DNA of 45,239 nucleotides, taken from contig SKVJ01000021.1 of the NCBI GenBank assembly GCA_007129495.1, positions 103,806 through 149,044 on the forward strand, read 5' to 3'. Position numbers and translations under genes: made by a program. The DNA is from Dehalococcoidia bacterium. GTDB taxonomy: Bacteria; Chloroflexota; Dehalococcoidia; GIF9; AB-539-J10. The notes under the pieces were generated by a model. It was not told the DNA's origin, made no database searches, and worked only from the letters and a program-made list of their open reading frames with translations. The first letter of the stretch is position 1. Every line of letters starts with the position of its first letter. Of the stretch, positions 32,557 through 42,036 are shown piece after piece.

Positions 32557-34746
32557 TCACTCTTCATGGGTCTGCAGTTCATGCAACAACGCCAATACCT
32601 TGGAATGAGAACTGATATTGTACTTCGCTCCAGTACTGCTTAATCCAATTTTGATGGACCACTGAGCTTCCGGGATTGCATTGAATGTATCCTCGTCGGT
32701 CCAATCGTCACCAACCGCCAGTACGAAGTCGTAATTACCTTCTGAGAGCCACTTTAGTGCGGCGCGGCCCTTGTTCACACCTGCGTTCTTCACTTCGACG
32801 ACTTTGCTCCCCTCCAGGACCTGCAGGTTGAGGTTGGTAGTAAGACCTTCGAGGTGTGCGACAAGTTCACGGGCACGCAGTTCTCCAAGCCGGGAATCTG
32901 ATCGACGGTATTGCCAGACAAGAGAGAAGTCCTTCTCCTCGACAAACGATCCGGGAGTCCTGTCGGCGTACACTTCCAGGATGGGACGGACTTCCTCTTT
33001 CCATTCAGCCGTGAGTGGTTCGATCATCTCCCACTCATTGCGGCCTCGTGGTTTCAGCCATACACCGTGCTCTGCCACCAGGTTGATCGGAAGCTCACTA
33101 AACCAGCCATCGAGGGATCCCCGGTCTCGTCCGCTGGTCAGGACAACCTCGTTCGCCGGCTCGCTCCCAAGAGAATACAAGAGATCAAGTACCTCCTGGG
33201 GCGGTATTGCCCTGGAAGGCCTGGAGGCAAACGAAACGAGCGTGCCGTCATAGTCGAGCAACAGGAGGCGTCGTTGCGCCTGCTGGTAAGTCTTAACCAG
33301 CTTCCTTCTCGCCTGCGCGCCCAGGATTCTCACTCCCATCTCCTCCTGCAGTTTGTGGGTGTCGAGCAGTGTATGAATGAAGTCCTCCGCCCAGCGCTGC
33401 ACGTTGTAACGACGCAGGCGTCTCTGCATGATGCGGAGGCGTTCTGCCTGTTCGGCGTCCGACATCTCCAGTGCGTCTTGAAGGGCTGTGACTATATCAT
33501 CGTCATTGTTCACGTTTATGGTCAGCGCCTCACCGAGTTCTTTGGCTGCCCCCGCGGTCTCGCTAAGGATCAGCACACCATTATCGTCCACTCGAGATGC
33601 GAGGTATTCCTTCGCAACCAGATTCATGCCATCACGCACAGGCGTTATCAGAGCAACTTCAGCGCGCCGATACAGAGCGACTAGTGACTGGAATGGAATG
33701 GAACGATATATGTACCAGATGGGTGTCCATCCAATAGTTCCGTGCTTGCCATTGATGGCGCCGACCATCTCATCTATCTGCCGCTTGAGCAGAGCGTACC
33801 GTGACACCATAGTGCGCGACGGGACGACGACCAGGACGAAGGTGAGCCTCTCGCGATACTGGGGATTCCTATCCAGAAACAGGCCGAAGGCCTCCAGCCT
33901 TCGCAGAATCCCCTTTGTGTAGTCGAGCCTGTCGACTGAGAGAATAACCCTGCGATCCCGGAAACTGCGGTTGAGTTTCTCGACTTCCTTGTCAACCTCG
34001 GGCTTGGTGGCGGTTTCCGCAAATCTCTCATAGTCGATACCCATCGGAAAGGCATCGACTCTAGAGAGCCTGTCTCCGGCGGTTATCTTCCCCATCCATG
34101 AGTCATACCCGAGCAGGAAGCGCGCACTGGCCAGGAAATGCCCGGCGTACTCCCATGTATGAAAACCGATGAGGTCAGCGCCAAGCATGCCATTCATCAG
34201 TGCTGTTCGCCACGGGAGAAGACGAAACAACTCGATAGATGGGAATGGTATATGCAGGAAGAAGCCTATCGTTGGGTCGGGCAACCGGTCGCGCAGCATT
34301 TGCGGTAGCAGCATGAGGTGAAAGTCGTGCACCCAGATAGTGTCGCCCTGCTCCCAGACTTCCACGATCGCATCGCAGAAGGTTCGGTTAGCGCGCTCGT
34401 AGGCCTGCCACGAGGACTCAGAGTACGAGGCGTACTGTGGAAAGTAGTGAAACAGCGGCCATATAGTAGTACTGCAGAACTTGCCATAGTACTCGTCTAC
34501 CTCTTTCTGGGAAAGGAAGACGGGGTAACAGTTCTCCGTCAGCAGCTTCTGTTGGATATCATCCTTAATCGCCATGCCCTCTTTCCGGTCAATTCCCGGC
34601 CATCCGATCCAGAGTGCATTGTAACTGCGATAGAAAGACGAAAGTCCTGTAGCGAGCCCACCGGTACTCGGCTCGAATTGAAGTTGTCCACGTCTTCTAT
34701 GGACGGTAACGGGGAGTCGGTTCGAGACCATCAGCAGTCGTCCCAT
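32557..34746 (-). CDS. otsAB: Bifunctional trehalose-6-phosphate synthase/phosphatase (OtsA-OtsB fusion)
   Basis: The product has 729 residues from ATG 34746 ([12 protein letters not shown]), with GGGAGG and AGGACG upstream. Residues 1-465 are a GT20 synthase: [38 protein letters not shown] and [11 protein letters not shown], covering UDP-glucose and glucose-6-phosphate sites. Residues 485-729 are a HAD phosphatase: LLLDYDGTL (nucleophile and acid Asp), LTSGRD, and [11 protein letters not shown] with the Mg-binding Asp pair. Both halves look intact, so one protein makes trehalose-6-phosphate and dephosphorylates it. It is divergent from a nucleotidyltransferase and a TreT-like gene, giving two trehalose routes in one locus. 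Confidence 0.94.
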   Translation of the reverse strand: MGRLLMVSNRLPVTVHRRRGQLQFEPSTGGLATGLSSFYRSYNALWIGWPGIDRKEGMAIKDDIQQKLLTENCYPVFLSQKEVDEYYGKFCSTTIWPLFHYFPQYASYSESSWQAYERANRTFCDAIVEVWEQGDTIWVHDFHLMLLPQMLRDRLPDPTIGFFLHIPFPSIELFRLLPWRTALMNGMLGADLIGFHTWEYAGHFLASARFLLGYDSWMGKITAGDRLSRVDAFPMGIDYERFAETATKPEVDKEVEKLNRSFRDRRVILSVDRLDYTKGILRRLEAFGLFLDRNPQYRERLTFVLVVVPSRTMVSRYALLKRQIDEMVGAINGKHGTIGWTPIWYIYRSIPFQSLVALYRRAEVALITPVRDGMNLVAKEYLASRVDDNGVLILSETAGAAKELGEALTINVNNDDDIVTALQDALEMSDAEQAERLRIMQRRLRRYNVQRWAEDFIHTLLDTHKLQEEMGVRILGAQARRKLVKTYQQAQRRLLLLDYDGTLVSFASRPSRAIPPQEVLDLLYSLGSEPANEVVLTSGRDRGSLDGWFSELPINLVAEHGVWLKPRGRNEWEMIEPLTAEWKEEVRPILEVYADRTPGSFVEEKDFSLVWQYRRSDSRLGELRARELVAHLEGLTTNLNLQVLEGSKVVEVKNAGVNKGRAALKWLSEGNYDFVLAVGDDWTDEDTFNAIPEAQWSIKIGLSSTGAKYNISSHSKVLALLHELQTHEE

Positions 34747-34795
34747 TCGTCCTGTACCTCCCTTTATGCGGAACTGCCGCAGAGTCTGCACTTGG

Positions 34796-34824
34796 ATTAT
34801 ACCTGTGCAGGTACTGCTTGGCCA
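34796..34824 (-). promoter_or_regulatory. otsAB promoter with ACCTG palindrome in the spacer
   Basis: On the minus strand a consensus TATAAT -10 (34796-34801) lies 17 bases after TGGCCA (34819-34824). The palindrome ACCTG-TG-CAGGT (34801-34812) sits between the two boxes, a position suited to a repressor or MerR-like activator. Confidence 0.5.
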
Positions 34825-34986
34825 ACGCGCACCCGATTATCAGGGCGTGGCGGCCTTGCGGTGATTGACCCTCTCATCCTGATTGAATAGACTTGGTTGA
34901 CATGAGTGCTGCTGACAGCGCAACCACTGTTCGTATTCTGCGGCAGCGACCGTTTGGCAGCCGAGTATTGCACGAAGGAGACACCG

Positions 34987-36048
34987 ATGAAAGCCATCGT
35001 ACTCTGCGCGGGAAAAGGTACCAGACTGCGTCCGCTCGCGTACTCGACACCTAAGCATCTCATTCCGCTCGGCAATAGGGAGATACTCTCGTATGTGCTG
35101 CTGCAGATTGCCGAGGCCGGTATTCGGGATGTAGGTATTGTCATATCTCCGGACAACGGAGCCCAGATACGCGGTGCAATAGGTAATGGCGAGAATCTGG
35201 ACTTGGAGGTGCGCTATATTACTCAGGAGGTTCCCGGTGGACTGGCTCATGCTGTCAAAGTCTCGCGGGATTTCTTGGGTGACTCCGAATTCCTGATGTT
35301 CCTGGGTGATAACCTTATCGAGGGCGGCGTAGCACCGTTGTTGGCCGAATTCGCAGTGAGGAAGCCAGATGGTCTTGTTCTGCTCAAAGCAGTTGAAGAT
35401 CCAAGACGTTTCGGTGTCGCAGAACTCGATGATCAGGGACGTGTCGTGCGACTCGTTGAGAAACCCAGTGAGCCGAAGAGCAACCTTGCGCTGGTAGGGG
35501 CATATCTGTTCACCCCAGAGGTTCACGATGCAATCGACCGTATCGGCCCTTCGTGGCGCGGTGAGCTGGAAATCACCGACGCCATTCAGAACCTTCTCGA
35601 CATGGGGAAGATGGTCATCAGCTACGAGCTCAAGGGTTGGTGGCTGGATACCGGCACTAAAGACGATATCCTTGACGCAAACCGAGTACTTCTCAGTTCA
35701 GGATCAGCCGTGCAAGGGAACACTGTTGTCTCTGGTCTGGCTTCGTGCGAGATGGGAGTGTCTGGTGATGCAACCCTGTCTGGATGCGAGATCGTAGATC
35801 CTGTGTCTGTGGCGCAGGGGTGTTTGCTCGAGAACTGTCGTATTGGTCCGTATGTGAGCCTTGGAGCAGGCGTGACAATCGATGGGGCAACTATCACGAA
35901 CTCCATTCTGATGGAAGGCACACACATCGTAGGTCCTCTGGTGGTCGAGGACAGCATCATCGGCTCGCGGTCACTGATACGCGGTGAAGGCAGCAACGTG
36001 GTTTTACGTCTCTTTCTCGACAATGACAGCAGCGTGGTACTAAGGTAA
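34987..36048 (+). CDS. Sugar-phosphate nucleotidyltransferase with left-handed beta-helix tail
   Basis: The product has 353 residues from ATG 34987, with GAAGGAG upstream. The nucleotidyltransferase domain has AGKGTRLRPLAYSTPK (GxGxRLxPLT-type loop with Lys), FLGDNLIEGG (metal Asp), VEKPSEP and WLDTGTKDDI. Residues 240-353 are hexapeptide repeats of a left-handed beta-helix. This is the long RmlA/glucose-1-phosphate thymidylyltransferase type. It would make an NDP-glucose from a sugar-1-phosphate. Its position 57 bases before a TreT-like gene suggests it supplies that enzyme's NDP-glucose donor, which is inference. Confidence 0.88.
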   Translation: MKAIVLCAGKGTRLRPLAYSTPKHLIPLGNREILSYVLLQIAEAGIRDVGIVISPDNGAQIRGAIGNGENLDLEVRYITQEVPGGLAHAVKVSRDFLGDSEFLMFLGDNLIEGGVAPLLAEFAVRKPDGLVLLKAVEDPRRFGVAELDDQGRVVRLVEKPSEPKSNLALVGAYLFTPEVHDAIDRIGPSWRGELEITDAIQNLLDMGKMVISYELKGWWLDTGTKDDILDANRVLLSSGSAVQGNTVVSGLASCEMGVSGDATLSGCEIVDPVSVAQGCLLENCRIGPYVSLGAGVTIDGATITNSILMEGTHIVGPLVVEDSIIGSRSLIRGEGSNVVLRLFLDNDSSVVLR

Positions 36049-36105
36049 TGCTGCTAGGCCAAGCCTGGAATCCACAGGTTACCTGCCAGCATTCATGGAG
36101 GTTCG

Positions 36106-37500
36106 ATGAATAACGCTGACGCACCCCCATTACCGTTCCCGGATGGCACTGTCTACAGCGCGCCTTTGCAGCACCGGCCGTTCTCGTGTGCACCGCTCGA
36201 GCAATACATCCCTGTGGTGGGTATCGAAGAGGTGGATCGGCTTCGACGTGTCGCCGATGCGCTCGAAGGCGCTTCTGTGCTTGAGATGAACTCGAGTGCG
36301 AAGGGTGGGGGTGTCGCCGAGATGTTATTCAGCCAGATTCCCCTGATGGAGCAGCTCGGTCTTAGTGTGGAATGGCGGACCATCAGCGGTGCCCCTGAGT
36401 ATTATGAGACAACCAAGGCGCTCCACAACCTCCTGCAGGGAAAGCGGGGTTCGTTCACACCGGAAATGGAGGGCACCTACCTCGAATCCATCGAACAATG
36501 TGCATTGGAACGCGCCGGAAGTTGCGGACATGATGTCGTGATAATTCACGATCCACAGCCCTTCGCTCTCGGACACTACCTCCGGTCTGACGATCAGGCA
36601 TGGCTCTGGCGTTGTCACATCGACATCGACGAGGAAACGATCAGGCGAACGCCACGTCTCTGGGACTTTATGACCCGGTGGGCCGAGTACTACGATGGGA
36701 CAATCTTCTCGGCGGTCCATTATGTGGTGTCCAAGTGGCCGATTGCGAAGCTCTTGATTCCACCGTTTATTGACCCATTTTCAGAGAAGAACAGGGAGCT
36801 TACCCGGGAAGAGATACGACTGGTGCTTGACAAACATGGGATCGACCCAGCTGTTCCCATCGTGGCACAAATTGGGCGTTACGATCGGTGGAAGGGGATC
36901 GATCGTACCATCAAGGCGTTCCGATTGGCACGCCAGGAAGAGAAATGTCAACTGATTATTGCGGGAGGGCTCGCAGAAGACGATCCGGAAGGCATACAGG
37001 TACTGAATGAGACTATCGAGGCCACCGCTGGAGAAGAAGATATCCGGGTCTTGAGTCTCTCACTTGATGATCGTCTCGCGAACTGGCATGAAGTGAACGC
37101 CCTGCAACGCGCTGCGTCCGTCATCATGCAACCCTCAACCAGAGAGGGTTTCGGTCTGGTGATTACCGAAGCGCTGTGGAAGGGCAAACCGGTTATTGGC
37201 TCAGATGCGGGAGCTATTCCGATGCAAATACGAAGCGGCACCACCGGGTTCTTCTATGGAGGCGCGGGAAATACGGCGAAGCGGCTGGTCTCTCTGCTGC
37301 GTGACCCGGACTTCGGGCGTGCAGTCGGTCACCACGGTCGCGAATACGTTCGTCAGCACTTCCTCATGCCGATGCGTGTAGCCGATTACCTCCAGGGCAT
37401 GCAACTCGCGAGGAAAGGACTATTGCGGCACGAGGATTGCCGCGATTGCATTATCAGCTTCCATCCGTGGTACAAGCTGAGCAAGCGAGGTCGTGGCTGA
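36106..37500 (+). CDS. treT: TreT-like trehalose synthase (GT4 family)
   Basis: The product has 464 residues with ATGGAGG just upstream. Two Rossmann lobes: EMNSSAKGGGVAEML near the start as the nucleotide-sugar glycosyltransferase GG loop, VVIIHDPQPFAL, WRCHIDIDEE and PPFIDPFSEKN. Then QIGRYDRWKGIDRTIKAF and PSTREGFGLVITEALWKGKPVI supply the E-x7-E catalytic motif. HIDIDEE and PFIDPxSEKN are typical of TreT, which reversibly joins NDP-glucose and glucose into trehalose. Acceptor assignment rests on family resemblance. The partner nucleotidyltransferase lies just upstream. Confidence 0.85.
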   Translation: MNNADAPPLPFPDGTVYSAPLQHRPFSCAPLEQYIPVVGIEEVDRLRRVADALEGASVLEMNSSAKGGGVAEMLFSQIPLMEQLGLSVEWRTISGAPEYYETTKALHNLLQGKRGSFTPEMEGTYLESIEQCALERAGSCGHDVVIIHDPQPFALGHYLRSDDQAWLWRCHIDIDEETIRRTPRLWDFMTRWAEYYDGTIFSAVHYVVSKWPIAKLLIPPFIDPFSEKNRELTREEIRLVLDKHGIDPAVPIVAQIGRYDRWKGIDRTIKAFRLARQEEKCQLIIAGGLAEDDPEGIQVLNETIEATAGEEDIRVLSLSLDDRLANWHEVNALQRAASVIMQPSTREGFGLVITEALWKGKPVIGSDAGAIPMQIRSGTTGFFYGGAGNTAKRLVSLLRDPDFGRAVGHHGREYVRQHFLMPMRVADYLQGMQLARKGLLRHEDCRDCIISFHPWYKLSKRGRG

Positions 37501-37630
37501 GTACGATTATCTGCTCTGTTTGTTCACGGCTGCGAACCCTGGCGTTGAGCTATTCAGAAACGGACTCACGTGACTGTAGCTCGGCCTGATAATTCGCACA
37601 ACACGCGGCAGGTTCCGGGAGAGTGACTAT

Positions 37631-38887
37631 ATGTACGACATCGAACGATTGAGACGGCAATCGAACTATCGCGAGGGCAAATGGTGGATGTCTCCCTTCA
37701 ACCTTGTCCCCGAGGTGGAAGGCCCCTTTGCGGGGCGTTGCGTTACGTTGCACGATGTGACACTTCGTGATGGAGAGCAGTCGGTTGGTGTGGCGTACTC
37801 TCCGGAGGAACGCGTCGAGATAGCGCTCGCACTCGACGAGGTGTGTGTGCCGCGTATTGAAATAGGACTTCCACCCGTCTCGGAAGAAGTGCGTGAGGGA
37901 ATGCGCCGAATCGCGTCACTCGGACTTAATGCGAAGCTGTATGGCTTCGCACGCACTCTAAGGTCCGACGTCGACATGGTGGTCGATTGCGGTCTTAATC
38001 GGGTTGTGCTGCAGCATATTATGAATCCGTATGCATGTGAGGGAGGGTACGGACTTGACCGGGAGAAGGTGAAGGATAGGATTGTTAAGGGAGTGGCCTA
38101 CGCGAAGGAGAGAGGCCTTGAGACGGTGTTCCTGGGATGGGATCTGACAAGAGGCGATGACTGGGATTTTATCGAGGATATCTACAAAACTCTGGGGCGG
38201 GACGCAAGCCCCGATGGTATTGTGGTTGTCGACACCTTTGGTGTTGCGAACCCGCGTGCAGTGGGATTTCTCTTCCGCAAGCTGTCCGCCTTGTTGCCGC
38301 AAGTACCATTGGAGTTTCACACTCACAACGATATGGGTATGGCCAACGCATGCATCATCGAGGCGGTGGGTGCCGGATGTGGTGTAGTTCATACTGCGTT
38401 CAACGGCATTGGCGACCGTACCGGGAATGCCGCCACGGAGGAAGTGGCCCTCATGCTCGAACTGGGCCACAGAATGACGACCGGAATACAATTCGAGAGG
38501 CTCATGAATCTATCGCTCATGGTGGAGAACATCTGTCGGCGAATGGTTCCGTCAAATAAGCCTATAGTTGGCCGAGGGTTGTTCGACCTTGAGACGGGCA
38601 TCGATGCTGACCTCCACCGGAAGCTTGCCGCTTCATCGTTTGACATCACCATGCAGGCATTCCATCCCTCACTGGTCGGACAAGAGCCGGTCCGTCTTGT
38701 GCTGGGCAAGAACAGCGGTACTGCAACGGTGGAGTTCTTCCTGGAAAAGCATGGCTTCAAGGCAAACGAGGAGCAGATTAAGGATCTCACCGACAGGGTC
38801 AAGTGGCAGGGGCGTATCCAGCACGCTCAGTTGACTGATGCGCAGTTCCTTGTGATCTGCAGAGATGTCCTCGGCTCGCGTTCGTAG
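37631..38887 (+). CDS. HMGL/LeuA-family acyltransferase or lyase, copy 1
   Basis: The product has 418 residues with GGGAGAG before the ATG. A TIM barrel begins with HDVTLRDGEQSVG (Arg46-Asp47 catalytic/metal pair), then GWDLTRGDDWDF, FHTHNDMGMANA (HxH metal ligands) and GIGDRTGNAATEEV. These are signatures of the DRE-TIM metallolyase superfamily (isopropylmalate, homocitrate and citramalate synthases, HMG-CoA lyase). The C-terminal 100 residues (LVLGKNSGTATVEFFLEKHG) match the LeuA communication segment, but the regulatory domain of LeuA is absent. No leucine or lysine pathway gene is nearby, so the substrate is undetermined. Copy 2 follows 87 bases later. Confidence 0.87.
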   Translation: MYDIERLRRQSNYREGKWWMSPFNLVPEVEGPFAGRCVTLHDVTLRDGEQSVGVAYSPEERVEIALALDEVCVPRIEIGLPPVSEEVREGMRRIASLGLNAKLYGFARTLRSDVDMVVDCGLNRVVLQHIMNPYACEGGYGLDREKVKDRIVKGVAYAKERGLETVFLGWDLTRGDDWDFIEDIYKTLGRDASPDGIVVVDTFGVANPRAVGFLFRKLSALLPQVPLEFHTHNDMGMANACIIEAVGAGCGVVHTAFNGIGDRTGNAATEEVALMLELGHRMTTGIQFERLMNLSLMVENICRRMVPSNKPIVGRGLFDLETGIDADLHRKLAASSFDITMQAFHPSLVGQEPVRLVLGKNSGTATVEFFLEKHGFKANEEQIKDLTDRVKWQGRIQHAQLTDAQFLVICRDVLGSRS

Positions 38888-38911
38888 TAGACCTGAATGG
38901 ATCAGGCTAAT

Positions 38912-38938
38912 ATGACAGCGCGTGAATCCGCGTATAAT
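38912..38938 (+). promoter_or_regulatory. Internal promoter before HMGL copy 2
   Basis: ATGACA (38912-38917) and a perfect TATAAT (38933-38938) are 15 bases apart in the short gap between the two paralogues. A second, independent start for copy 2 is therefore likely. Confidence 0.45.
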
Positions 38939-38974
38939 AGGAATCGGCAAGCAAGAGATTTAAGGAGGAATGAT

Positions 38975-40228
38975 ATGGCTTACAACGTCGAGCGGCTCAA
39001 GGGCAAAGAGCATTTCGAGAATGGCAAGTGGTGGGTGTCACCGCTCAACTTCGAGCCCGAGGTTATCTCGGACTTCCGTGGCAAGACAGTTCAGATACAT
39101 GATGTGACGCTGAGAGATGGAGAGCAGACGGTGGGAGTTGCGTTCTCGCCTGAGGAGAGAGTCGCCATAGCCGAAGCACTGAGTGGCATTGGTATACATC
39201 GTCTCGAGATAGGCATGCCGCCGGCGTCCCCCGAGATCCTTGAAGGCATGAAGCGCATCGTGAATCGCAATCTGAACTCGGAGATGGTCGGCTTCGTTCG
39301 TACCATCAAGAAGGATATCGATCTGGCCATCGATTCGGGTGTTAAGACCGCGATACTCGAGCATATCATGAATCCTTATGCCTGCGACGCTGCTTATGGC
39401 CTGTGCGTTGAGGATGTTCTCGAGCGACTTATAAGCACAACCAAATATGCGAATGAAAACAACCTGAAGACCATTTTTATGGGTTGGGACCTGACCCGCG
39501 GCGATGACTGGGATTTCGTGAAGGATGTTTACACGACACTGGCGAAGGAGACCAAGCTGGCGGGAATAGTAGCAGTTGATACCGTCGGCGTGGCTTCACC
39601 CCGGGCAGTGGGTTACCTGTTCCGCAAGCTGCGTGAGTGGGTACCGGATGTGCCCCTTGAGTTCCATACTCACAACGAATTCGGGCTTGCCAACGCCGGT
39701 GTACTGGAGGCCATCGCAAATGGTGCGAGTGTTATCCACACTGCATTCAACGGACTTGGTGACCGGACGGGCAATGTGGCGACCGAAGAGGTGATCATGA
39801 TGCTCGAGTTGCTCGCGGGCATTAAGACCGGTATCCAATTGGACGGTATCACCAATGTATCTCTTACGGTTGAGAATATCTCGAGGCGCATGCTTGCCGG
39901 CAATAAACCAATCGTCGGTCGCGACTTGAACAAGCTGGAGACCGGCATCGCCGCCGACCTGCACCGCAAGTTCAAGGATGCAGGATTCGACGTCACGATT
40001 CAGGCATTCGTACCAGAGGTTGTAGGTATGGAGCCGTACCATCTTGTCATGGGAAAGAACAGCGGTGCAGCCACGATTGAGTACTACCTCGATGTCCATG
40101 GGATTAAGGCCACCGAGGAGCAGCTAAAGGATATTACGGATAGGGTCAAGTGGCAGGGCCGGGTGCAGCACACGTTGCTCACTGATGCTCAGTTCCTCAA
40201 GATCTGTCGCGATGTCATTGGCTCTTAG
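38975..40228 (+). CDS. HMGL/LeuA-family acyltransferase or lyase, copy 2
   Basis: The product has 417 residues from ATG 38975, chosen because TAAGGAGG (38961-38968) is at ideal spacing; the longer frame from 38897 runs through the promoter. It parallels copy 1 throughout: FENGKWWVSPLNFEPEV, HDVTLRDGEQTVGVAFSPEE, MGWDLTRGDDWDFVKDVY, FHTHNEFGLANA and GLGDRTGNVATEEV. The Asn after HxH and the catalytic residues are kept in both. Differences cluster in the region after RDGEQ and in barrel loops, so substrates may differ, or the pair may form a hetero-oligomer. A strong inverted repeat follows the stop. Confidence 0.88.
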   Translation: MAYNVERLKGKEHFENGKWWVSPLNFEPEVISDFRGKTVQIHDVTLRDGEQTVGVAFSPEERVAIAEALSGIGIHRLEIGMPPASPEILEGMKRIVNRNLNSEMVGFVRTIKKDIDLAIDSGVKTAILEHIMNPYACDAAYGLCVEDVLERLISTTKYANENNLKTIFMGWDLTRGDDWDFVKDVYTTLAKETKLAGIVAVDTVGVASPRAVGYLFRKLREWVPDVPLEFHTHNEFGLANAGVLEAIANGASVIHTAFNGLGDRTGNVATEEVIMMLELLAGIKTGIQLDGITNVSLTVENISRRMLAGNKPIVGRDLNKLETGIAADLHRKFKDAGFDVTIQAFVPEVVGMEPYHLVMGKNSGAATIEYYLDVHGIKATEEQLKDITDRVKWQGRVQHTLLTDAQFLKICRDVIGS

Positions 40229-40251
40229 TCAGACTCTGTGATGCGATGACG

Positions 40252-40307
40252 TGGAATCCGCCCTCGCTTGCCGCAATAATCTCGAAGCAAGTTTTGGGCG
40301 GATTCCA
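40252..40307 (+). terminator. 12-bp inverted repeat ending the HMGL pair
   Basis: TGGAATCCGCCC (40252-40263) pairs perfectly with GGGCGGATTCCA (40296-40307), and TTTAT follows. The 32-base interior has a smaller CTTGC/GCAAG stem. It is a likely terminator. The remainder of the gap to 40588 shows only a weak AT-rich box near 40490 and the palindrome at 40531. Confidence 0.6.
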
Positions 40308-40530
40308 TTTATCAGAGGTATAGAGCAGCATCTTAATGAATGATGGTAGTTTGTTGCTGGCGTGGAAGTAATTGAGGCTTCCCTCTTTCTTCCCCTGGAC
40401 AGGAGAATCGATAGGGTGCCCTTGAGGAGGTGGAACAGGAATGCCCGGGGTAAACGGCCGGCATGGTGGCGTCGTGGATAAGTGAAGTCAATATACAATG
40501 TCAGTCTATTTGAAGATGTGCCTCGGTGGG

Positions 40531-40551
40531 AGTGCAGTGATAGATTGCACT
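40531..40551. repeat. AGTGCA-N9-TGCACT inverted repeat
   Basis: Six-base arms (40531-40536 and 40546-40551) stand 37 bases before the zinc-ribbon gene. They could be an operator or a small hairpin. The half-site resembles the AGTGCACT palindromes near the ArsR-type gene, but the spacing differs. Confidence 0.35.
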
Positions 40552-40588
40552 GGGTCGCGTCAAATTCTTGAGGTCCGAAACAGGTGGT

Positions 40589-41965
40589 ATGCGTAACGTA
40601 GGACGGTGTCCTCGCTGTGGAGAGGAGCTTGGCTATGACGACAGCACCGATCTCTGGTGGTGTACAGGGGCGGAGTGCGACGTGGTGCTGCGGCGTGAAG
40701 CCATGCGTCACGCCCTCCGTGGACTGGTAGAGAAGAGAGCATCTGGTGTCCCTCGGGGAGTTGCTTCGTCGTCGCTCGAATACGATACCGACGGGATTGA
40801 GGAACAGCCGCGCCGCTTTCGCAAGATCTTGATCGGCATTGTGGTACTGGTGCTCATCGTGGCACTGATCGCCATGACGTTAGCACCAGTCCTTTGGCCG
40901 CAACGGCCATCGTTGGCTGTATCTCCTACCCAGTTGTTGTTTTCGGATGAGACCGGTACCGGAGTGATGCCGCAAGCACTGGCTATTCAGAACCAGGGCA
41001 AAGGTCGTCTTGAGTGGGAAGTGGCAACCGATGTGCCGTGGCTGATTCTTGAGCCATCGGGAGGTAATTTCGAGTCTGATCTGCAGATCGTCACGGTCAA
41101 AGCTGACATAACAGCCCTGCATGAAGGAACGCACTTTGCGATGTGCACGGTTGTTGCGGCGGGCGCGCATAACTCGCCGCAGGTGATTGCAGTACGGGTG
41201 CAGATTGATTCGCCGCCTGAAGCCAGGGCTATCAGAGAACTGCTCGGCGATGAGGTCGAGGTGTTCTACGGCGTACAGCCGCCCTATGTCTCGGGGCCGA
41301 CTGGTGCCCCGATCGAGCTTATCAATAATGAGGACGCGGTTGATGTGTACTGGAACGACCTTATTGCGTTTCTCTCGCTGGATCCGACCGATGAAAGCCC
41401 TTACATCCAGGATGTGCACATGTGCGGAACCTTCGCCGAGCAGCTCCACAATAATGCCGAGGCAGCTGGCATCCGTGCCGCCTGGGTCTCGATCGATCTT
41501 AAGGGGCAGCACATAGGCCATGCTTTGAATGCATTCTTTACGCCAGACCGGGGACTTGTGTTCGTGGATTGCACTGGAGCACAAGAGACCGGTATTCTGG
41601 AGGCCGCCATCGATAGCATTGAATGCGATCACGATAAAATAGCCTACGTCAGGCCCGGAAAGGAGTACGGGCTCATTACACTGGACAGGGCAGAATCACC
41701 CGCCTATGAGTTCTATGTCGCATATTCTCAAGCGTGGATGGATTACCGGCAGGAAGTGGAGGCATTCAACCACCTTGCTTCCGAGTACAATGCTCTTGAG
41801 GCTGGCCGCTCGCTCGTCACCGGTGGTGAGGAGGCACGGTACGCCCAGAGACTGTACAGAGAACTCGAGGCGATGCGCGTCAGCCTTGAGATGCAGCAGG
41901 AACTGCTTGGTCCTTGTCGCTGGAGGTCGCTCGGTATCGTTGAACAGGTCAGGATATACTGGTAA
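40589..41965 (+). CDS. Zinc ribbon, membrane anchor, BACON-like and transglutaminase-like protein
   Basis: The product has 458 residues from ATG 40589; a TTG at 40568 is an alternative. Residues 7-30 form a zinc ribbon (Cys7, Cys10, Cys25, Cys30). One membrane helix lies at about 80-104, after an arginine-rich stretch. Residues 110-215 resemble a BACON-type beta-sandwich (W-E-V-A-T-D-V-P-W-L, then E-P-S-G-G-N). The C-terminal part has a transglutaminase-like triad: Cys279 (MCGTFAEQL), His311 (GHALNAFF) and Asp327 (FVDCTG), spaced 32 and 16 residues. The topology puts the ribbon inside and the catalytic domain outside. It may process peptides or envelope proteins. The domain combination is unusual. 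Confidence 0.75.
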   Translation: MRNVGRCPRCGEELGYDDSTDLWWCTGAECDVVLRREAMRHALRGLVEKRASGVPRGVASSSLEYDTDGIEEQPRRFRKILIGIVVLVLIVALIAMTLAPVLWPQRPSLAVSPTQLLFSDETGTGVMPQALAIQNQGKGRLEWEVATDVPWLILEPSGGNFESDLQIVTVKADITALHEGTHFAMCTVVAAGAHNSPQVIAVRVQIDSPPEARAIRELLGDEVEVFYGVQPPYVSGPTGAPIELINNEDAVDVYWNDLIAFLSLDPTDESPYIQDVHMCGTFAEQLHNNAEAAGIRAAWVSIDLKGQHIGHALNAFFTPDRGLVFVDCTGAQETGILEAAIDSIECDHDKIAYVRPGKEYGLITLDRAESPAYEFYVAYSQAWMDYRQEVEAFNHLASEYNALEAGRSLVTGGEEARYAQRLYRELEAMRVSLEMQQELLGPCRWRSLGIVEQVRIYW

Positions 41966-42036
41966 CGCACTCTGAAATGTTCGTGGAGGCGCCGCTGTGA
42001 GTTGGCTTCGGGGGAGGACGTTCAGCGTGGTGCAGG

